From assembly GCA_948567375.1 (NCBI GenBank), contig OX419755.1:3229001-3293000 (forward strand): a stretch of DNA of 64,000 nucleotides, given 5' to 3'. The translations under genes were made by a program, and so were the position numbers. The notes beneath the pieces are model-generated. The model ran no database searches. It worked only from the letters and a program-made list of their open reading frames with translations, and was not told the DNA's origin. Below are positions 1 through 11,499 of this stretch, in pieces. Source of the stretch: Lunularia cruciata (Eukaryota > Streptophyta > Marchantiopsida > Lunulariales > Lunulariaceae). How positions within the stretch are numbered: the first letter of the stretch is position 1; each line of letters begins with the position of its first letter.

Positions 1-345
1 GTCTTTCCTTCATAAGACTTTTTCTTCACATTGAGCACTTTCTCCTTTTCCTCTTCAAGAGTATTCAAACAGAACTTCTTGGGTTCTTCATAGTAAACTT
101 CTGACTTAACTTTTTCCAGACTAAACTTCAAATATTGGCTTGCTCTCAACCAAGTACTCAACTTCTTACTCTTTAAGAGAAGATTTAGCTTCAGTCTCTT
201 TTCTTGCCCCAAGGTCTTCCATGACATTTGACTTCTTTTCCTCAATGCTACTTCAACAACTTGTTTCTCCTCCTCCAAATTCCCTATCTTCATTTTGTGT
301 CCTAACTCTTTGCCTTTTGATGCCTTTCTCTCTTCTTGTGACTAC
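1..345 (-). pseudogene. Remnant of a Lys/Glu-rich coiled-coil coding sequence
   Basis: Read on the minus strand, this stretch gives blocks typical of a charged coiled-coil protein. One is open for about 39 codons to the left window edge and includes LEEEKEKVLNVKKKSYEGK. A second around 145-235 includes MEDLGARKETEAKSSLKE, and a third around 240-330 includes LGHKMKIGNLEEEKQVV. The blocks lie in neighbouring frames with stops between them, so no intact gene is visible here, and the sequence runs off the window. The low-complexity charged composition gives no family. It could be a decayed host gene, an exon series whose introns I cannot place, or chance from a pyrimidine-rich plus strand, though the leucine/charged spacing argues mildly against chance. 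Confidence 0.3.
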
Positions 346-537
346 CTACACATATAGCAGCTCACTATTTTGACAACTCTCAGAGTTACTACCTAGAAAG
401 TTTATGCAAATATTGAAAATTGCCATTGTATTGCATGCTACTAGCACTTTTACTAATTCTATATTATTTTCTCTTGGTTAACCTATCACACTAAATAGCA
501 CTAATGTAAGATATAGATTATTTCCCCAATGACATCA
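346..537. other. AT-rich spacer before the copia element
   Basis: No coding pattern or repeat was recognised. The left end of the copia 5' LTR may lie in here but is too diverged to place by eye. Confidence 0.3.
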
Positions 538-786
538 TGAATGGTCAATATCCAGAAAGTCCCACAAGTCAATATTAAGGAGTTCGGCCCGTATTACAGT
601 AATGAGGAACTATCCCTAATTTACATACATATAAATGTGTGCAGTAAATAATAAAGGGTCAAGGATGTGAGTCAATTTCAGCCGTGGAGGTAGCTTCCAG
701 GACAAGAAGTGAACCATGTTATTTCCTGTTGTCCTTGCATTATTTGCTTAATGGTGTTTATGATGTGCTATTGCAAGAGGTCCTCA
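538..786 (+). repeat. 5' LTR of the copia element (recognisable part)
   Basis: It aligns with 5033-5276. Shared blocks include GATGAGGAACTATC, TTTCAGCCGTGGAGGTAG and GATGTGCTATTGC. Divergence is roughly 15% by eye, indicating great age. Only the right part of the repeat can be recognised. Confidence 0.75.
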
Positions 787-849
787 TGATTGTGTTTTTT
801 AACAAGATATGAGAGCTTAGTTGGTCTTGAAGAGGGTCTTGAGATCTGA

Positions 850-3800
850 GGGTGCAATGAAGTTGTTCCAGAAGCAAGTTTATAGCAAAGCAATGGCAAG
901 GGTGATATCCATATCAAATGCTACATTTGCAGTGGAGAAGTTTAATAAAAAAATAATTTTGGACTTTGGCAACAGAAGATGAAGGACCTTCTTGTCCAAC
1001 AAGGTCTGCATAGAGCACTAGGAAAAAGATATGAGGAAAAAAGTGATGAGCATGGAGAAGATGAAGATGCAGATCTCAAAGCTATTAGCACTTTATAGCT
1101 ATTTGCTTGAACCTTGCTGATGAAATGCTATACAAGGTTATGAATGAGAAATATGCACCAAAACCATGGGCCAAACTGGAGAATCTATATATGACCAGAT
1201 CATTGAAAAAAAGACTATATCTTGAGTAAAGTTGTATATGTTGCAAATGAAGGAAAGCCAAAGTATTATGGAGCACCTCAATGCTTTCAACAAAATCATT
1301 TGTGATTGATGAGCATAGAGGTTAAGTTAGAAGAGAAGGAGAAAGCATTGCTTTTATTGACTTCATTTTCTCCATCATATGAGCATTTGGTCACAAATCT
1401 TCTATATGGGAATGATTATATAAACTTTGAGGAGGTCACTTCAGCATTATTGTCCAATGAGATGCAAAAAAGACCCAACCAAGAAAAGAAAAATCCAGAT
1501 GCTCTTTTTATTAGAGGAAGGACAAGAGAGAGTGATCAGATCAAGAGTAAATCAAGATCAAAGTCTAGAACTGGAGGGTTCAAATGCAAGTGTCGGATTT
1601 GTGGGAAGGTTGAACATTTCAAGAAGGATTGTAACAACAAGAGGGTTGAGTCCAACAAGGATAAAGGTCAACTTTCAGATCAAGCAAGTATTGATGGGTC
1701 ATCTGGTTTTGTGTGGATAATGTTCTATGTGTTACCCAAGACAAAGATCAATTTGAGGAGTCATGAATATTGGACTCAGGTTGCTCTTACTATATGTGTC
1801 CACATAAGGAGTGGTTTTATGAGTACAAACCATTCAATGGAGGATCTGTAATAATGGGGAACAACATGGCTTGTAAAGCAATTGGCATTGGTAAAATATG
1901 CATTATGATGATTGATAGTGTTGTGAGGACTCTTGCTGATGTGAGGCATGTTCCTAAGTTAAGGAAGAAATTGATATCACTGGGCACTTTGGACTCAAAT
2001 GGTTGGAAGTGGGAAGCAGAAAATGGAACTCTTGAGGTATCAAAATGAGCATTGGTTATAATGAAGAGCAAGAAGATAGAAAATCTTTATGAGCTTGTTG
2101 GAGATACCATTACCAAAGGAGTGGCAAGTATTATTTCTGAAATGAATATCCCAAAGATCTTACTCACTTATGGCACCTATGTTTGGGTCATATGAGTGAA
2201 AGAGGTCTAAGTGAATTGTCCAAACAACAACTTCTAAAGGGCCTTAAAAGTTGTCAGTTAAGATTCTCTGGGCATTGTGTAATAGGAAAGCAACAGAGGG
2301 TAAGCTTTACCACAAGAGTTCACTGCACAAAGGGAATTTTAGACTATGTGAATTCTGACCATGCACCTATAGCTTCAAATCCTAGAGCATTATATTTTGT
2401 ATCTTTGGTTGATTTTTACTCTAGGAGAGTATAGGTCTACACCATGAAGCAAAAAACCAAAGGTCTTCTCTATCTTTAAAAAATAGAAGGTGATGATGGA
2501 GAAACAAAATGGAAGGAAAATGAAATGTTTGAGATCTAATAATGGTGGAGAATACAAATCTAGAGAGTTTGATAAATATTGTAAGAGTGAGGGTTGATTC
2601 ATCATTTTACCATACTAGGTACCCCTCAACAAAATGGTTTTGCAGAGAGGATAAATTATACACTCTTGGAGAAAGCAAGAAGTATGTTAAGCAACATTAG
2701 ATTGGAGAAGAGTTTTTGGGCAAAAGCTGTATGTTCCGCTTGCAATTTGGTAAAATTTCTCCCTTTGCCACTATTGAGTAAGAAACCTATGGAAAATGGA
2801 CAGGTCAGCATGTCAATTAATCTTCACTTAGAGTGTTTGGATGCATAGCTAATGTTCATATTCAACAAGAACAAAGGACAAAGTTAGATCCTAAACTAGA
2901 AAATATATATTCTTGGGATATGGGAAGGATACAAAGGCAATAGATTATGGGATTGAAATAGGTGTTGTATTTTTTTTTAGTAGGGATGTATTTCTTGATG
3001 AGACTAGTACAATGGAGATAATTACTATAGCAAAAGAAAAAGAAAATTCCATCAGATTTTCTTAAGATAGATATTGATCTTCAAAATGAAGACATCTCAC
3101 CTCTTGAAGATCTACCAAGTGATCCAATAGAAGGGCAAAGTCTAGAGTTGATTCATGAATGTAGGTTTCCAAATAGGGGTAGAAGGCCTCCAAAGAGATT
3201 TGATGATTCATTTGTAGCTTATGCTCTTCTTATGGAGAATGGTGAGTCTTCCTCATATGATGAGGCAATCCAAGATCAAGAATGTCAAAAATAGCATTGT
3301 GCAATGAAAGAGGAGATGAAGTCTTTGTCCAAACTTGGAGGCTTGAAAATTTGCCTATGGGGAAGAAGGTGATTGGTTGCAGATGGATATTATGGAGGAA
3401 GGAAGGACTTCCAAAATCGGGTGGACATAGATAGAAAGAAAGACTTGTAGCAAAGGGTTATAGCCAAAAAGAAGATATTGACTTCAAAGAGATTTTTTCA
3501 CCAATGGTAAAAATCTCTTCAATTTGTGCATTGTTTGCAATAGTTGCATTTCATAACTTGGAGTTAGAGCAACCAAATGTTCCAGCTACTTTTCTACATG
3601 GAGAATTGGAGGAAGAAATTTACATGCATCAACCTGAAGGTTTTGTGGTACCAAGGAACAAAAACCTAATTTGCAGGTTATAAAAGTCTTTAAATGGACT
3701 AAAGCAAAGTCCAAGACTATGGTACATGAAATTTGATGTTTTCATGTTGAAGCATGGATATAATAGAAGTGAGTCAGATTTTTGTGTGTACCTCAAGAAG

Positions 3801-4710
3801 CTACATGGACCTAGAGTATTTGATTTAATCATCTTGGTACTATATATGGATGATATGTTGATTGTTGCGGAGGATATGGATGAGGTGGAGAAATTGAAAG
3901 CACAACTTGGTAAGGAGTTTGATATGAAGGACTTGGGTTCTTCAAAGAGGGTGCTTGGGATTGAAATCCACAGGGACAGGAGCAAGCGAAAGTTATGGGT
4001 AGCTCAAAGGAGGTATTTGGAAATTTTACTTGCTTGTTTTGGCATGGAGAATGCAAAACCAGTGAGCATTCCAATGGCAAGTCATTTCAGGTTATCATTG
4101 GAGCAATGTTCATAAAATGAGGAGGAGAGAAAATTAATGTCAAATATGTTAGTGCTGTTGGGAGTTTAATGTATGCTATGGTCTGCACTAGACCAAACAT
4201 CTCATATATTGCGAGTATGGTGAGTAGATACATGCCAAATCCATGGAACAATATTGGGAAGTTGTGAAGTGGGTACTTTGTTACTTGAAAAGGACTATAA
4301 ATATTTGCATTGTCTTTGATGTAGAGAAGGTCCAAGAAGGAGGAATTACAGGGTATGTAGATTTTAATTTTGTCAGAGAATTGGATAAAAGAAGGTCTAC
4401 TACAGGATTTATTTTTACACTTGTTGGTGGTGCAATAAGTTCAAAGTCTCCTCTCCAATCTATTGTTGCTCTTTCTACTACAGAGGCGGAATATATAGCA
4501 ACAACTAAGGCTGCCAAAGAGGCAATATGGCTACAAAGATTAGCCAAGTATGAAGGACTCCTAACATTCTTTTGTGATAGCCAAAGCACTATTCACTTGG
4601 TCAAGAATCAAGTATATCATTCAAGGACAAAGCATATTGATGTGAGACATCATTTTATCATGAATGTGGTGACAAATGGTCAGATCAATTTGCAAAAGAT
4701 TGACAAATAG
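850..4710 (+). pseudogene. copia gag-pol region, broken (fossil)
   Basis: Parts in order: gag about 850-1700 with a CCHC zinc knuckle at 1591-1632 (CRICGKVEHFKKDC); protease about 1770-2040 (DSGCS, then MGNN and DVRHVP blocks); GAG-pre-integrase and integrase core about 2100-2870 (GHMSERGLSEL, then TPQQNGFAERIN); reverse transcriptase about 3310-4130 (FLHGELEEEIYMHQPEGF, then LYMDDMLI); RNase H about 4310-4690 (STTEAEYIA, then CDSQSTIHL). In the family these lie in one polyprotein that is cut by the element's own protease. Here the frame is interrupted many times, so no functional product is expected. Confidence 0.88.
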
Positions 4711-4833
4711 GTAATCAAAGCTGATATGTCCACTGAACTTGTTCGTGTTGTGATACTCAAGTTATGTTTGAACTTGCTCATGTTCATGTTGCTTTTTGGG
4801 ATGATATGGTTGATCAAAGCAAAAGGTGGAGAT

Positions 4834-5276
4834 TGTTATATATTGTTCAACGATCAGGACTTGACTGAATATTGAAGATTATGACAATCAAGAGCAAACG
4901 TGTACGGTTTCAGCGAGGTGCGGGACAGGCGTTCAGTCCGACAGGACAGATATATTCAGTCACTACTATGGCGACAGGACAGATATATTCAGTCTCTACT
5001 ATGGCAAAGTATTAAAGTGACTAGATACCTTGAATGGTCACTATTCATGAAGTCCCGCAAGTCTGTATTCATGTACTCACGAGTTCAACCGAATGACAGT
5101 GATGAGGAACTATCTCTGTTTTATATGTATGTGCAGCGAGTAATAGAGGGTCGGGGCGTGGCCTGTTTCAGCCGTGGAGGTAGTTTCCGGGACAGGAATT
5201 GAACCAAGTTGTTTCCTGTTCGTCCTTACATTATTTGCTTAATGGGTTTTATGATGTGCTATTGCGAGAGGTACTC
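4834..5276 (+). repeat. 3' LTR of the copia element
   Basis: It begins TGTTATATATTG directly after the polypurine tract AAAAGGTGGAGATT and ends near TACTCA. It holds a 33-bp tandem repeat, two units, at 4939-5004 (unit begins CGACAGGACAGATATATTC). The right edge is approximate. Confidence 0.8.
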
Positions 5277-5731
5277 AGGACACATAGCATAAATATCTGA
5301 TTGCAGCAGAACAACCAGATGCATCTCCTACTGGTGATTGCAATAAATTTCTCATTGCAGCAGAACAAACAGAGCCGTCTCCTCCTTGCTTTATTCAATT
5401 CTAGCAACCAAGTGAATTTAAGGCCAGCAATGACTTAACAACCCCTGAAACTATAAGAATTGAAGAAGTGAGGCGTCTAACTTGACCCCGGGAAGGAAGC
5501 CAAGTATGCAGAAAACATTACAAGGGTTAACTCACACACGATATACTCCCGCTTCTGAGTGATAGAATATGTTTGCAGGATGTACGAAGAAGTGAGGGAG
5601 GGTCTCTGAGTCAACTTTAACAGTATTACAGATTTATTCTAGGTTATGATCCCATCCAAATCCTGGCTAATTCACGACAACTGGATGTGGAAATACATTA
5701 CTCTGTCGGGCACCCAGAGCGAAGGCAAGTG

Positions 5732-5935
5732 TCACAGAAATCTTAGTTTACCAGCTCTCATTAGCTCAGATTCTTGATACGAGATGAACTCAAGACCTCC
5801 GTTCTCCGACCTCCCGCGTACTCTCAGCTCCAACGCCCACCAGAATAGGCTGAACGCCATGAGGAGCACTAAACCAGTCATAACCACTTGAATGAGGACA
5901 AAGCCGGATCGTCCTCGTGACTCCTTGGTGCACAT
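5732..5935 (-). CDS. Possible small single-pass membrane protein
   Basis: A 67-codon frame with an ATG start (MCTKESRGRSG). Residues about 12-33 form a hydrophobic stretch (FVLIQVVMTGLVLLMAFSLF) suited to one membrane span, with basic residues before it and a charged tail ending MRAGKLRFL. The frame stays open for about 20 codons upstream of the ATG with a basic composition, so it could also be the last exon of a longer gene. I recognise no family, and one hydrophobic stretch in 67 codons can occur by chance. Confidence 0.25.
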   Translation of the reverse strand: MCTKESRGRSGFVLIQVVMTGLVLLMAFSLFWWALELRVRGRSENGGLEFISYQESELMRAGKLRFL

Positions 5936-8490
5936 TTTGAAGCTGGCTTCTGCACGTCGTACGACAGAACGTGATCGTTTGTAACCCCCAGTGCCTTACT
6001 AAGTTTCTAAATTGTCCACCTGTGAGTGAGCATAATCTATTGAATATGGTATGAGCTCAAATAGCGACCAGCTAAGACTGGACCTGGAAAACATCTGACA
6101 TGTTCAGAAGCCGAGCATCGTATGTTTACCCGGAATGTCAAAATCCTGCGCACGCGGGCCACTTTATCCATTATCATGCTGTGTAGCACAATTGATGACT
6201 GAAGTTTTGATCAAACTAATCAATTGAACTGCAAAATGATTCATGAACAAAACGTGTAGCTACCGGTACTTGGAATGAAGGAGTGTTCCAGCTTGTTTTA
6301 GAAAAAAAGGGCGTCTGAAGGTGCACAATCAGCTTCTCGTCCAACTCACAACATAGGTATGTGTCATGAACCACAAATCCCGGCTTGAGGAAGACGGAAG
6401 AATATAGTTTCCAGGTAGATTGAAGCCGCTCTCACAGATGTAGAGACCTAAAAGTAAAATCTTCTCACAAATTTGAAAATTTCGACGAGTGGCTGGTAAA
6501 TGCAAGTCCCTTCGCTCTGCACGCATCCAGCACAAGAGTGGTTCTTGTTGTCTGGTCTTTCCCCGAGCAGCTAGTTTGCGTGATTGACGTACTTCTTGAA
6601 CATTTGGTACAGCAAAACTGCTCATAAGTGCACTTGACTGATAGCTGACTGAGAAAATGCCCAGCCGGTTTTGCGAATTGAAATGGAACTGTGTGGATGG
6701 ACTAAATGCTAATTCAGGAGCACCAACGTGAAAGGTGGAGCTGGAACTCACAAGTCTATTGACCAGGTCAAAGAAATTGTGAACTTCAAGCTAGTATTCC
6801 GAGATGGAACAGTGGTAGCAATGAGTTATATATTGACTACTCCATAAAGTGGCTATCTGACCAATTTATGCTATATTTATGCTATACAGGAATGCAAAGT
6901 TTCTTGGGAGCTATGCTTTTTGGATGGTAATAATTACGTCTTCATGACTGGCATTAGACTCCGTGGCTTTTCTCTGCTCTTTCCATTGCGACAGATGTAC
7001 AACAAGGTATCCTTTATGACGAACTTTATGCCGTGCTTGGAAGTTGACTATCCTCCTGATGACCCAACCTTTTAGGCTGGGTTTTGTGCTGTAGAGCTTT
7101 TCACTTTGGTACTTTGGTACCTTAGCGACATGTCCAGAGGGATCCAACTTATATAGGTCTCCGGTGTTACCTGCATGATGTAAATCAAAATGTACTCTAC
7201 TCTGACCCATCAGCATGGTACCAGTTACGACCCTGTTGACGCTCAAACTCGATTGAAAAGTTTTTATATTGAGAATTGGACTTCAAAGTAGAATGCTAAC
7301 TACGGCAAATCACTAGCTGAATGCAGTGGTCCTCAAAGAAAAGGATCGAAATGTCTCTGCTTGATGCCTCTAATTTGGACTGGTTTACGGACTGATGAAC
7401 TGTCTCCTATAAAGGTCATATAGACACAATTTTCTTTCTTTCCATTTGTCTTGGTTAGTGCAGATAGGGCAGATACAAGATGTGCGTGGCACTTTGTCGT
7501 AACACAGGAGCAATTCCAATACAGAAGAAGTACATGAGTTGACATCTAATCATTATACTTAGTCCACTCCTGAGCAGTGGTTCAAGGGAAAAATCTCGTA
7601 TAAATCTGCCGTGCTTGTCGTCATTTGTAGCAAACACTGTCAAATTACTCCTGTTTCCCAGGACTCAAGTACCTAATTTCTTAAGAAACGGATTAAGAAG
7701 TTTATCTCGCGGCAACCGTTGAGACAATCCGGTTTTGACGAATAAACCTTCTTCGGAACCTTCTAGAAATATTCGATTTACCGGTCAGAGCCTGGACTTT
7801 TTAATCTGTCTTTACCAAGTCTAGAGCTGTGCCCTAGATTTCACACCACTCCCCGGGAACATGTTGCCGACTACAGTATTCATGGAATAAGTGGGCACTT
7901 TGCGCGCAAGGCTTCAAGTGTACATTGTATAGCTTACATGACCGCCCATCGTAATAAAAGATATAAGTCCTATACTTCGTGAGCGCATCAGCACTGTTAG
8001 AAGGATGGATCACAGTGATGAAGTAACTGGCATGTTTCTGTCTATGATTCCAGCTCTCTTGGAACAAAAACCGCTGTAGCAAACTTAGTAACGGCCATGG
8101 AATAATTCACATATATTTCAGTTAAACGGATCAAAATATACTTTAGATATTAGGTCTTGAACTACGGAACTCTCGACAAACTCCTCTCAAATTCGTAACA
8201 TGTATGCTCTCAAATCAGTATCTATTAAAGATTAAAAACAACTTACTACCTCTACAGTTTAGAAATCCGTACCTGTACGCAGCTCCTTGTTCCCTGTTGA
8301 CGAATTACTATAATCACTTCTCTGGTAATGATCGGTTGCGAATCGTTTGCAAAGTCAAAACAGCAGTGTCGGTTCGGAACCTCACGAAAGGTCTGACTAT
8401 TATTAAAGCTCAAACTTGTACAGGCACTTCAGTAATCATGCAGCAACTAATATCCATCATTGTTCAGGTGTACATAGTTTCATTTGTGGA

Positions 8491-8514
8491 CCTCCTCCTC
8501 CTCCTCCTCCTCCT
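8491..8514 (+). repeat. (CCT)n microsatellite
   Basis: Eight CCT triplets. They create a false poly-leucine stretch in a plus-strand open frame here. Confidence 0.9.
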
Positions 8515-9154
8515 TAAAGCTCCCAACGGCCGTGCCTCTACCAGGTGGTAGAAACACCTCCAAGTCGACGCATTTACTTCTGAGAAAACCGAAAGTAACA
8601 GCCTTGCTTTGATGTTTCCATGACTCTTGGTAATCCTCGAAACTCTCTCGTGGAGTCCAGCTGCAGCTTGGAGATTTTATGTTTCTGGAAGAAATTCATA
8701 TCTCAAAGGACGGAGTGCCTTTGGGATTCGGCTGGTAAGCATACCGACCTAAACACAACATGACACGATAAACTTGAAACTCCGAAGTTTAAGTAGAGGA
8801 TATGAAAAGACCGGAGCTTCCATGGAACGGTGCTGGCTTTCGAGCAAACTAACATCGTCTATGTCCTAGACCTGTATGGATGAACGGCATAAATAGCTGC
8901 TTCCTTTGAGGGATATCGGTATCCTAGATTTTAAGTCACGATGCACTGTAATCGAGCAATTTATGGATTTGCTCTGTCACAGATACTGAACTTTGGACAG
9001 CATTCTAACTCCCTTAATAGAGTTATGTCTAGATCATGCAACCCAACTAGCTGTCATCATGGCGTCAATGCTGTTTCCGACAGCAGGAAGTAAATCGTAA
9101 ACCATGAGCAGTGTTGACGATCAACTTTTTAAGGTTAATTACTCTATAAAGATA

Positions 9155-9325
9155 GTTGTGTGTAGACCTACGACTTGCGTAGCTTGGATATCTTAGGTGC
9201 AGTATAGTAAATTTCTCATATGGACTCTATTAGTGCTTAGCCCCATTTACCTTTTCTTCTCTCCCTTGTACTGCTTGATGGGGTCTTCCCATCCTTCGTT
9301 TTTTCTAAGCGATCGCCTTTTCATA
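9155..9325 (+). mobile_element. 5'-truncated LINE tail (copy G) with 9-bp target duplication
   Basis: About 170 bp matching the 3' end of the LINE copy at 51470-54900. Shared blocks include TAGCTTGGATATCTTAGGTG and GTCTTCCCATCCTTCG. It is flanked by the direct repeat TATAAAGAT at 9146-9154 and 9326-9334. The copy ends in GCGATCGCCTTTTCA with no poly(A) tail. The strong 5' truncation and flanking duplication fit target-primed insertion. It lies alone in otherwise gene-type DNA. Confidence 0.8.
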
Positions 9326-9334
9326 TATAAAGAT

Positions 9335-11069
9335 CAATTGAACGAACGATGATACTGTTTATTGTTTAACAGTGCCTCAGAGGCAACGACCTTGTCGTCA
9401 AATATCCGTACGCTCACTGGTTAGAACTTAATTTGCAACTAGTGAAAAGCTCAGTTGCATCCTTGAATTTGGTAATCCGTACATACTTTATTGAAATTGC
9501 TAGTGGATTAAGATCTTTTAGGCTCTAAATTATCAGGAACAGAACAGTTATGCTGTCTGTGCTCTGTAGAGACTGTTGGTAACACGTGAAGATGAATTCA
9601 GTAGCTGATTGACTGAGAATTTCAGCTTGTCTACTGTAGTGCTAAATTCTTGTGAAGATGAATCCAGTAGCTGACTGACTTAAGAGTTTCAGCGTGTTAC
9701 TGTATCGCTAAATTCCTGCATAGCTCTACTTGCAGTGTCTATATCTAGGTTGAACTCTCATGCACATGCACTGGTGTGTTCCTCTCCATGACTAGCTCTC
9801 AAGTCAAAAAATCTCAAATTACCGGATGTAAGAAGAATCGAGAAAATTTCGTATTTCAAGAGGATCATTCTGTCGAAAGAAAGAAGGAAGTGATAGAATT
9901 TCGGGAATGTCAAAGTCATACAACTTTACTAGTCCAATTTGGTTACTCCAAGGTCAAATGAGCTATAGATTCTTGATTTTCAATTTGTATGACTGATCTA
10001 CTGTTTACCAGCACGTAAAATCGTTGCATGTAAAATGCGCCGGGAGTATGCCATCGTTATTCTCACATTCCAACATTCGCTACATACACCCTGTGATAAA
10101 TAGCATCAATTTTTATGTTGACAGTTCTCGGTCGACTAAAGAGATCCGAGTTGACTACAGAGTATAGCGCTAACTTTCACCAAGGCGCGCAGCTTCAGCA
10201 TTCACAGACTATCGATCAAAAGTGAAGTATTTACAATTGGCGGTATATAGATCAAAATTCAAGTCTTCTTGTTTTCTCCCCATCATATTTGCCTCTAAGA
10301 TTTTCGAAGCTAAGATAGTATCAATCAATGTGACTAGCATACGAAGGAATCAATACGAGTTGGCTCTACGAGTGGCAGGTGTGGACATGCATGCAAACAA
10401 TCATATGCACCAGCAGATCAGAAGATGACAGAGCTGAAGCTGTAGACGTGCGGCGCTCTCAATTCGACTTCATGTTCAAAGCAACAAGATCCCACAACCT
10501 ACCAGGATTCTCGGGTATAACTCTATTGAAGAGTACGCAATCTACTAGAAGATACAAGACCCGCGCTCTGATGGCTTCAAACAAAGTAACTATTCCCATC
10601 TCGTTGACGCTTAATTGTGAGAACTTGGCGGCATTACCAACTGAAAATGTATGCCGTGAGCGGAAAGGACTCTCAGCCTCCAAAAAGGCCATCACTAAAA
10701 GACATTGAAGGTCGCGAACGGTAGTACAGAATTGCACATTCACAATGTGAAAAGAATAGATCGGCGCTATGTTTTATATACAAAAACTACTTACACCAGC
10801 CACAATTGTGGCAAGCCCTGAATTTTGATCCAGGAGAGGCATCAACAAACTTCACTCATTCTCAAAACTATAACAACAGTTTCTTCTGCTCTTCAGCGTC
10901 ATATTTCCCGGCTAAACTTCGAAGTTCCCACTGATCTTGACTTAGCTTGTTTTCTCGTGATCGGCACTCAGCTGGCGCACGTGCATACTCAAGAGATTTG
11001 GAACTCCAGGACTCGAGCATAGGATTGTTGATACCGATCCAAACGGGGAATTGAAACTGGTCGAATCAC
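9335..11069. other. Intergenic stretch, nothing recognised
   Basis: No coding family, RNA gene or transposon end was identified apart from the tandem repeat at 9586-9717. Open frames at 10222-10743 overlap on both strands and look random. Confidence 0.4.
9586..9717 (+). repeat. 66-bp tandem duplication (two units)
   Basis: Units begin at 9586 and 9652 with GTGAAGATGAATYCAGTAGC and each ends near CTAAATTC. They differ at roughly ten positions, so the duplication is not recent. Confidence 0.8.
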
Positions 11070-11342
11070 TTACTGCTCCTTCTTGGTCTCGGGTTGGGGT
11101 TCATCGACGTGGTCCTTCTTGTACTCCTCAGCAAATGTGGGCGCCACATCGCTCTTCACAACCTCATCAGCTGCAGTCTTGGACGCTGGGGCCTTCTTGC
11201 CTCCTTCCTCGTCTACGCTCTTGGCCACATCGACTTCGTTGAGAATCTCCTCCTTCACGTCGTGTAGTGGGTCGTCGTGTATCAGCTTCTCCTCGGCCTT
11301 GATCATCTGCTGCGCATCCTTGCTCTGAGATTCTGAAGCCAT
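11070..11342 (-). CDS. Small hydrophilic LEA-like protein
   Basis: A single-exon frame of 90 codons from ATG in a good plant context (GCAGCAATGGCT) to a stop. The product is very rich in Lys, Glu, Asp and Ala, has no Cys or Trp and almost no aromatic residues, and has no signal peptide or membrane span. That composition is the hallmark of hydrophilins and late-embryogenesis-abundant (LEA) proteins, which are largely unfolded and protect cells during drying. I cannot name the exact LEA family, since no 11-mer or dehydrin K-segment is visible. A TATA box lies about 146 bp upstream of the ATG. The gene is divergently oriented from RAB3GAP2, whose start lies about 970 bp away. Function is inferred from composition only. 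Confidence 0.65.
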   Translation of the reverse strand: MASESQSKDAQQMIKAEEKLIHDDPLHDVKEEILNEVDVAKSVDEEGGKKAPASKTAADEVVKSDVAPTFAEEYKKDHVDEPQPETKKEQ

Positions 11343-11487
11343 TGCTGCTGGTACTGGTCGCTTGAAAATGTGCTTTCTTCCGACTAGTAGATGACTTGAT
11401 TCCTCGACAAGCTGATGTGATGAGGTACTGCTTTTGGTGATTGCTCGGAGGAATGTGTGTGTTGAAACTTGAAAGCATGTTCGAGCT

Positions 11488-11496
11488 CTTTATAAG
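11488..11496 (-). promoter_or_regulatory. TATA box of the LEA-like gene
   Basis: Minus-strand CTTATAAAG, about 146 bp before the ATG at 11342. Spacing allows a 5' leader of a little over 100 bases. No clear ABRE (ACGTG core) was seen close by. Confidence 0.45.
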
Positions 11497-11499
11497 TTG

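Larger units (their letters stand above)
538..5276 (+). mobile_element. Ty1/copia LTR retrotransposon, broken (fossil)
   Basis: The order is LTR, degenerate tRNA-Met primer site (about 803-818, similar to TGGTATCAGAGC), gag, protease, integrase, reverse transcriptase, RNase H, polypurine tract (about 4821-4832), LTR. Integrase before reverse transcriptase is the diagnostic copia order. The domain wording (protease DSGCSYYMCP, RT YMDD block, RNase H with TEAEYIA and the RTKHIDVRHHFI block) fits plant Tork/Tnt1-like copia elements. The reading frame is heavily interrupted, probably ten or more breaks, and the two LTRs are clearly diverged, so this is an old copy without coding function. The left boundary is approximate and no target duplication was found. 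Confidence 0.9.
5277..9145. other. Gene-type DNA without a recognised gene
   Basis: Base composition is that of the neighbouring host genes rather than of the repeat cluster. Apart from the doubtful 67-residue frame at 5732-5935, the open frames are short, start at TTG or GTG, or match no family I know. A loose two-unit duplication lies at about 5296-5390 (TTGCAGCAGAACAA in each unit). Confidence 0.4.

Noticed and set aside
6329-7246. Two minus-strand frames of 140 and 111 codons
   Set aside because: They begin at GTG and TTG, have no family similarity, and lie among overlapping random frames.
8204-8551. 115-codon plus-strand open frame with a leucine run
   Set aside because: The leucine run is the (CCT)n microsatellite, and no family or conserved pattern is visible.
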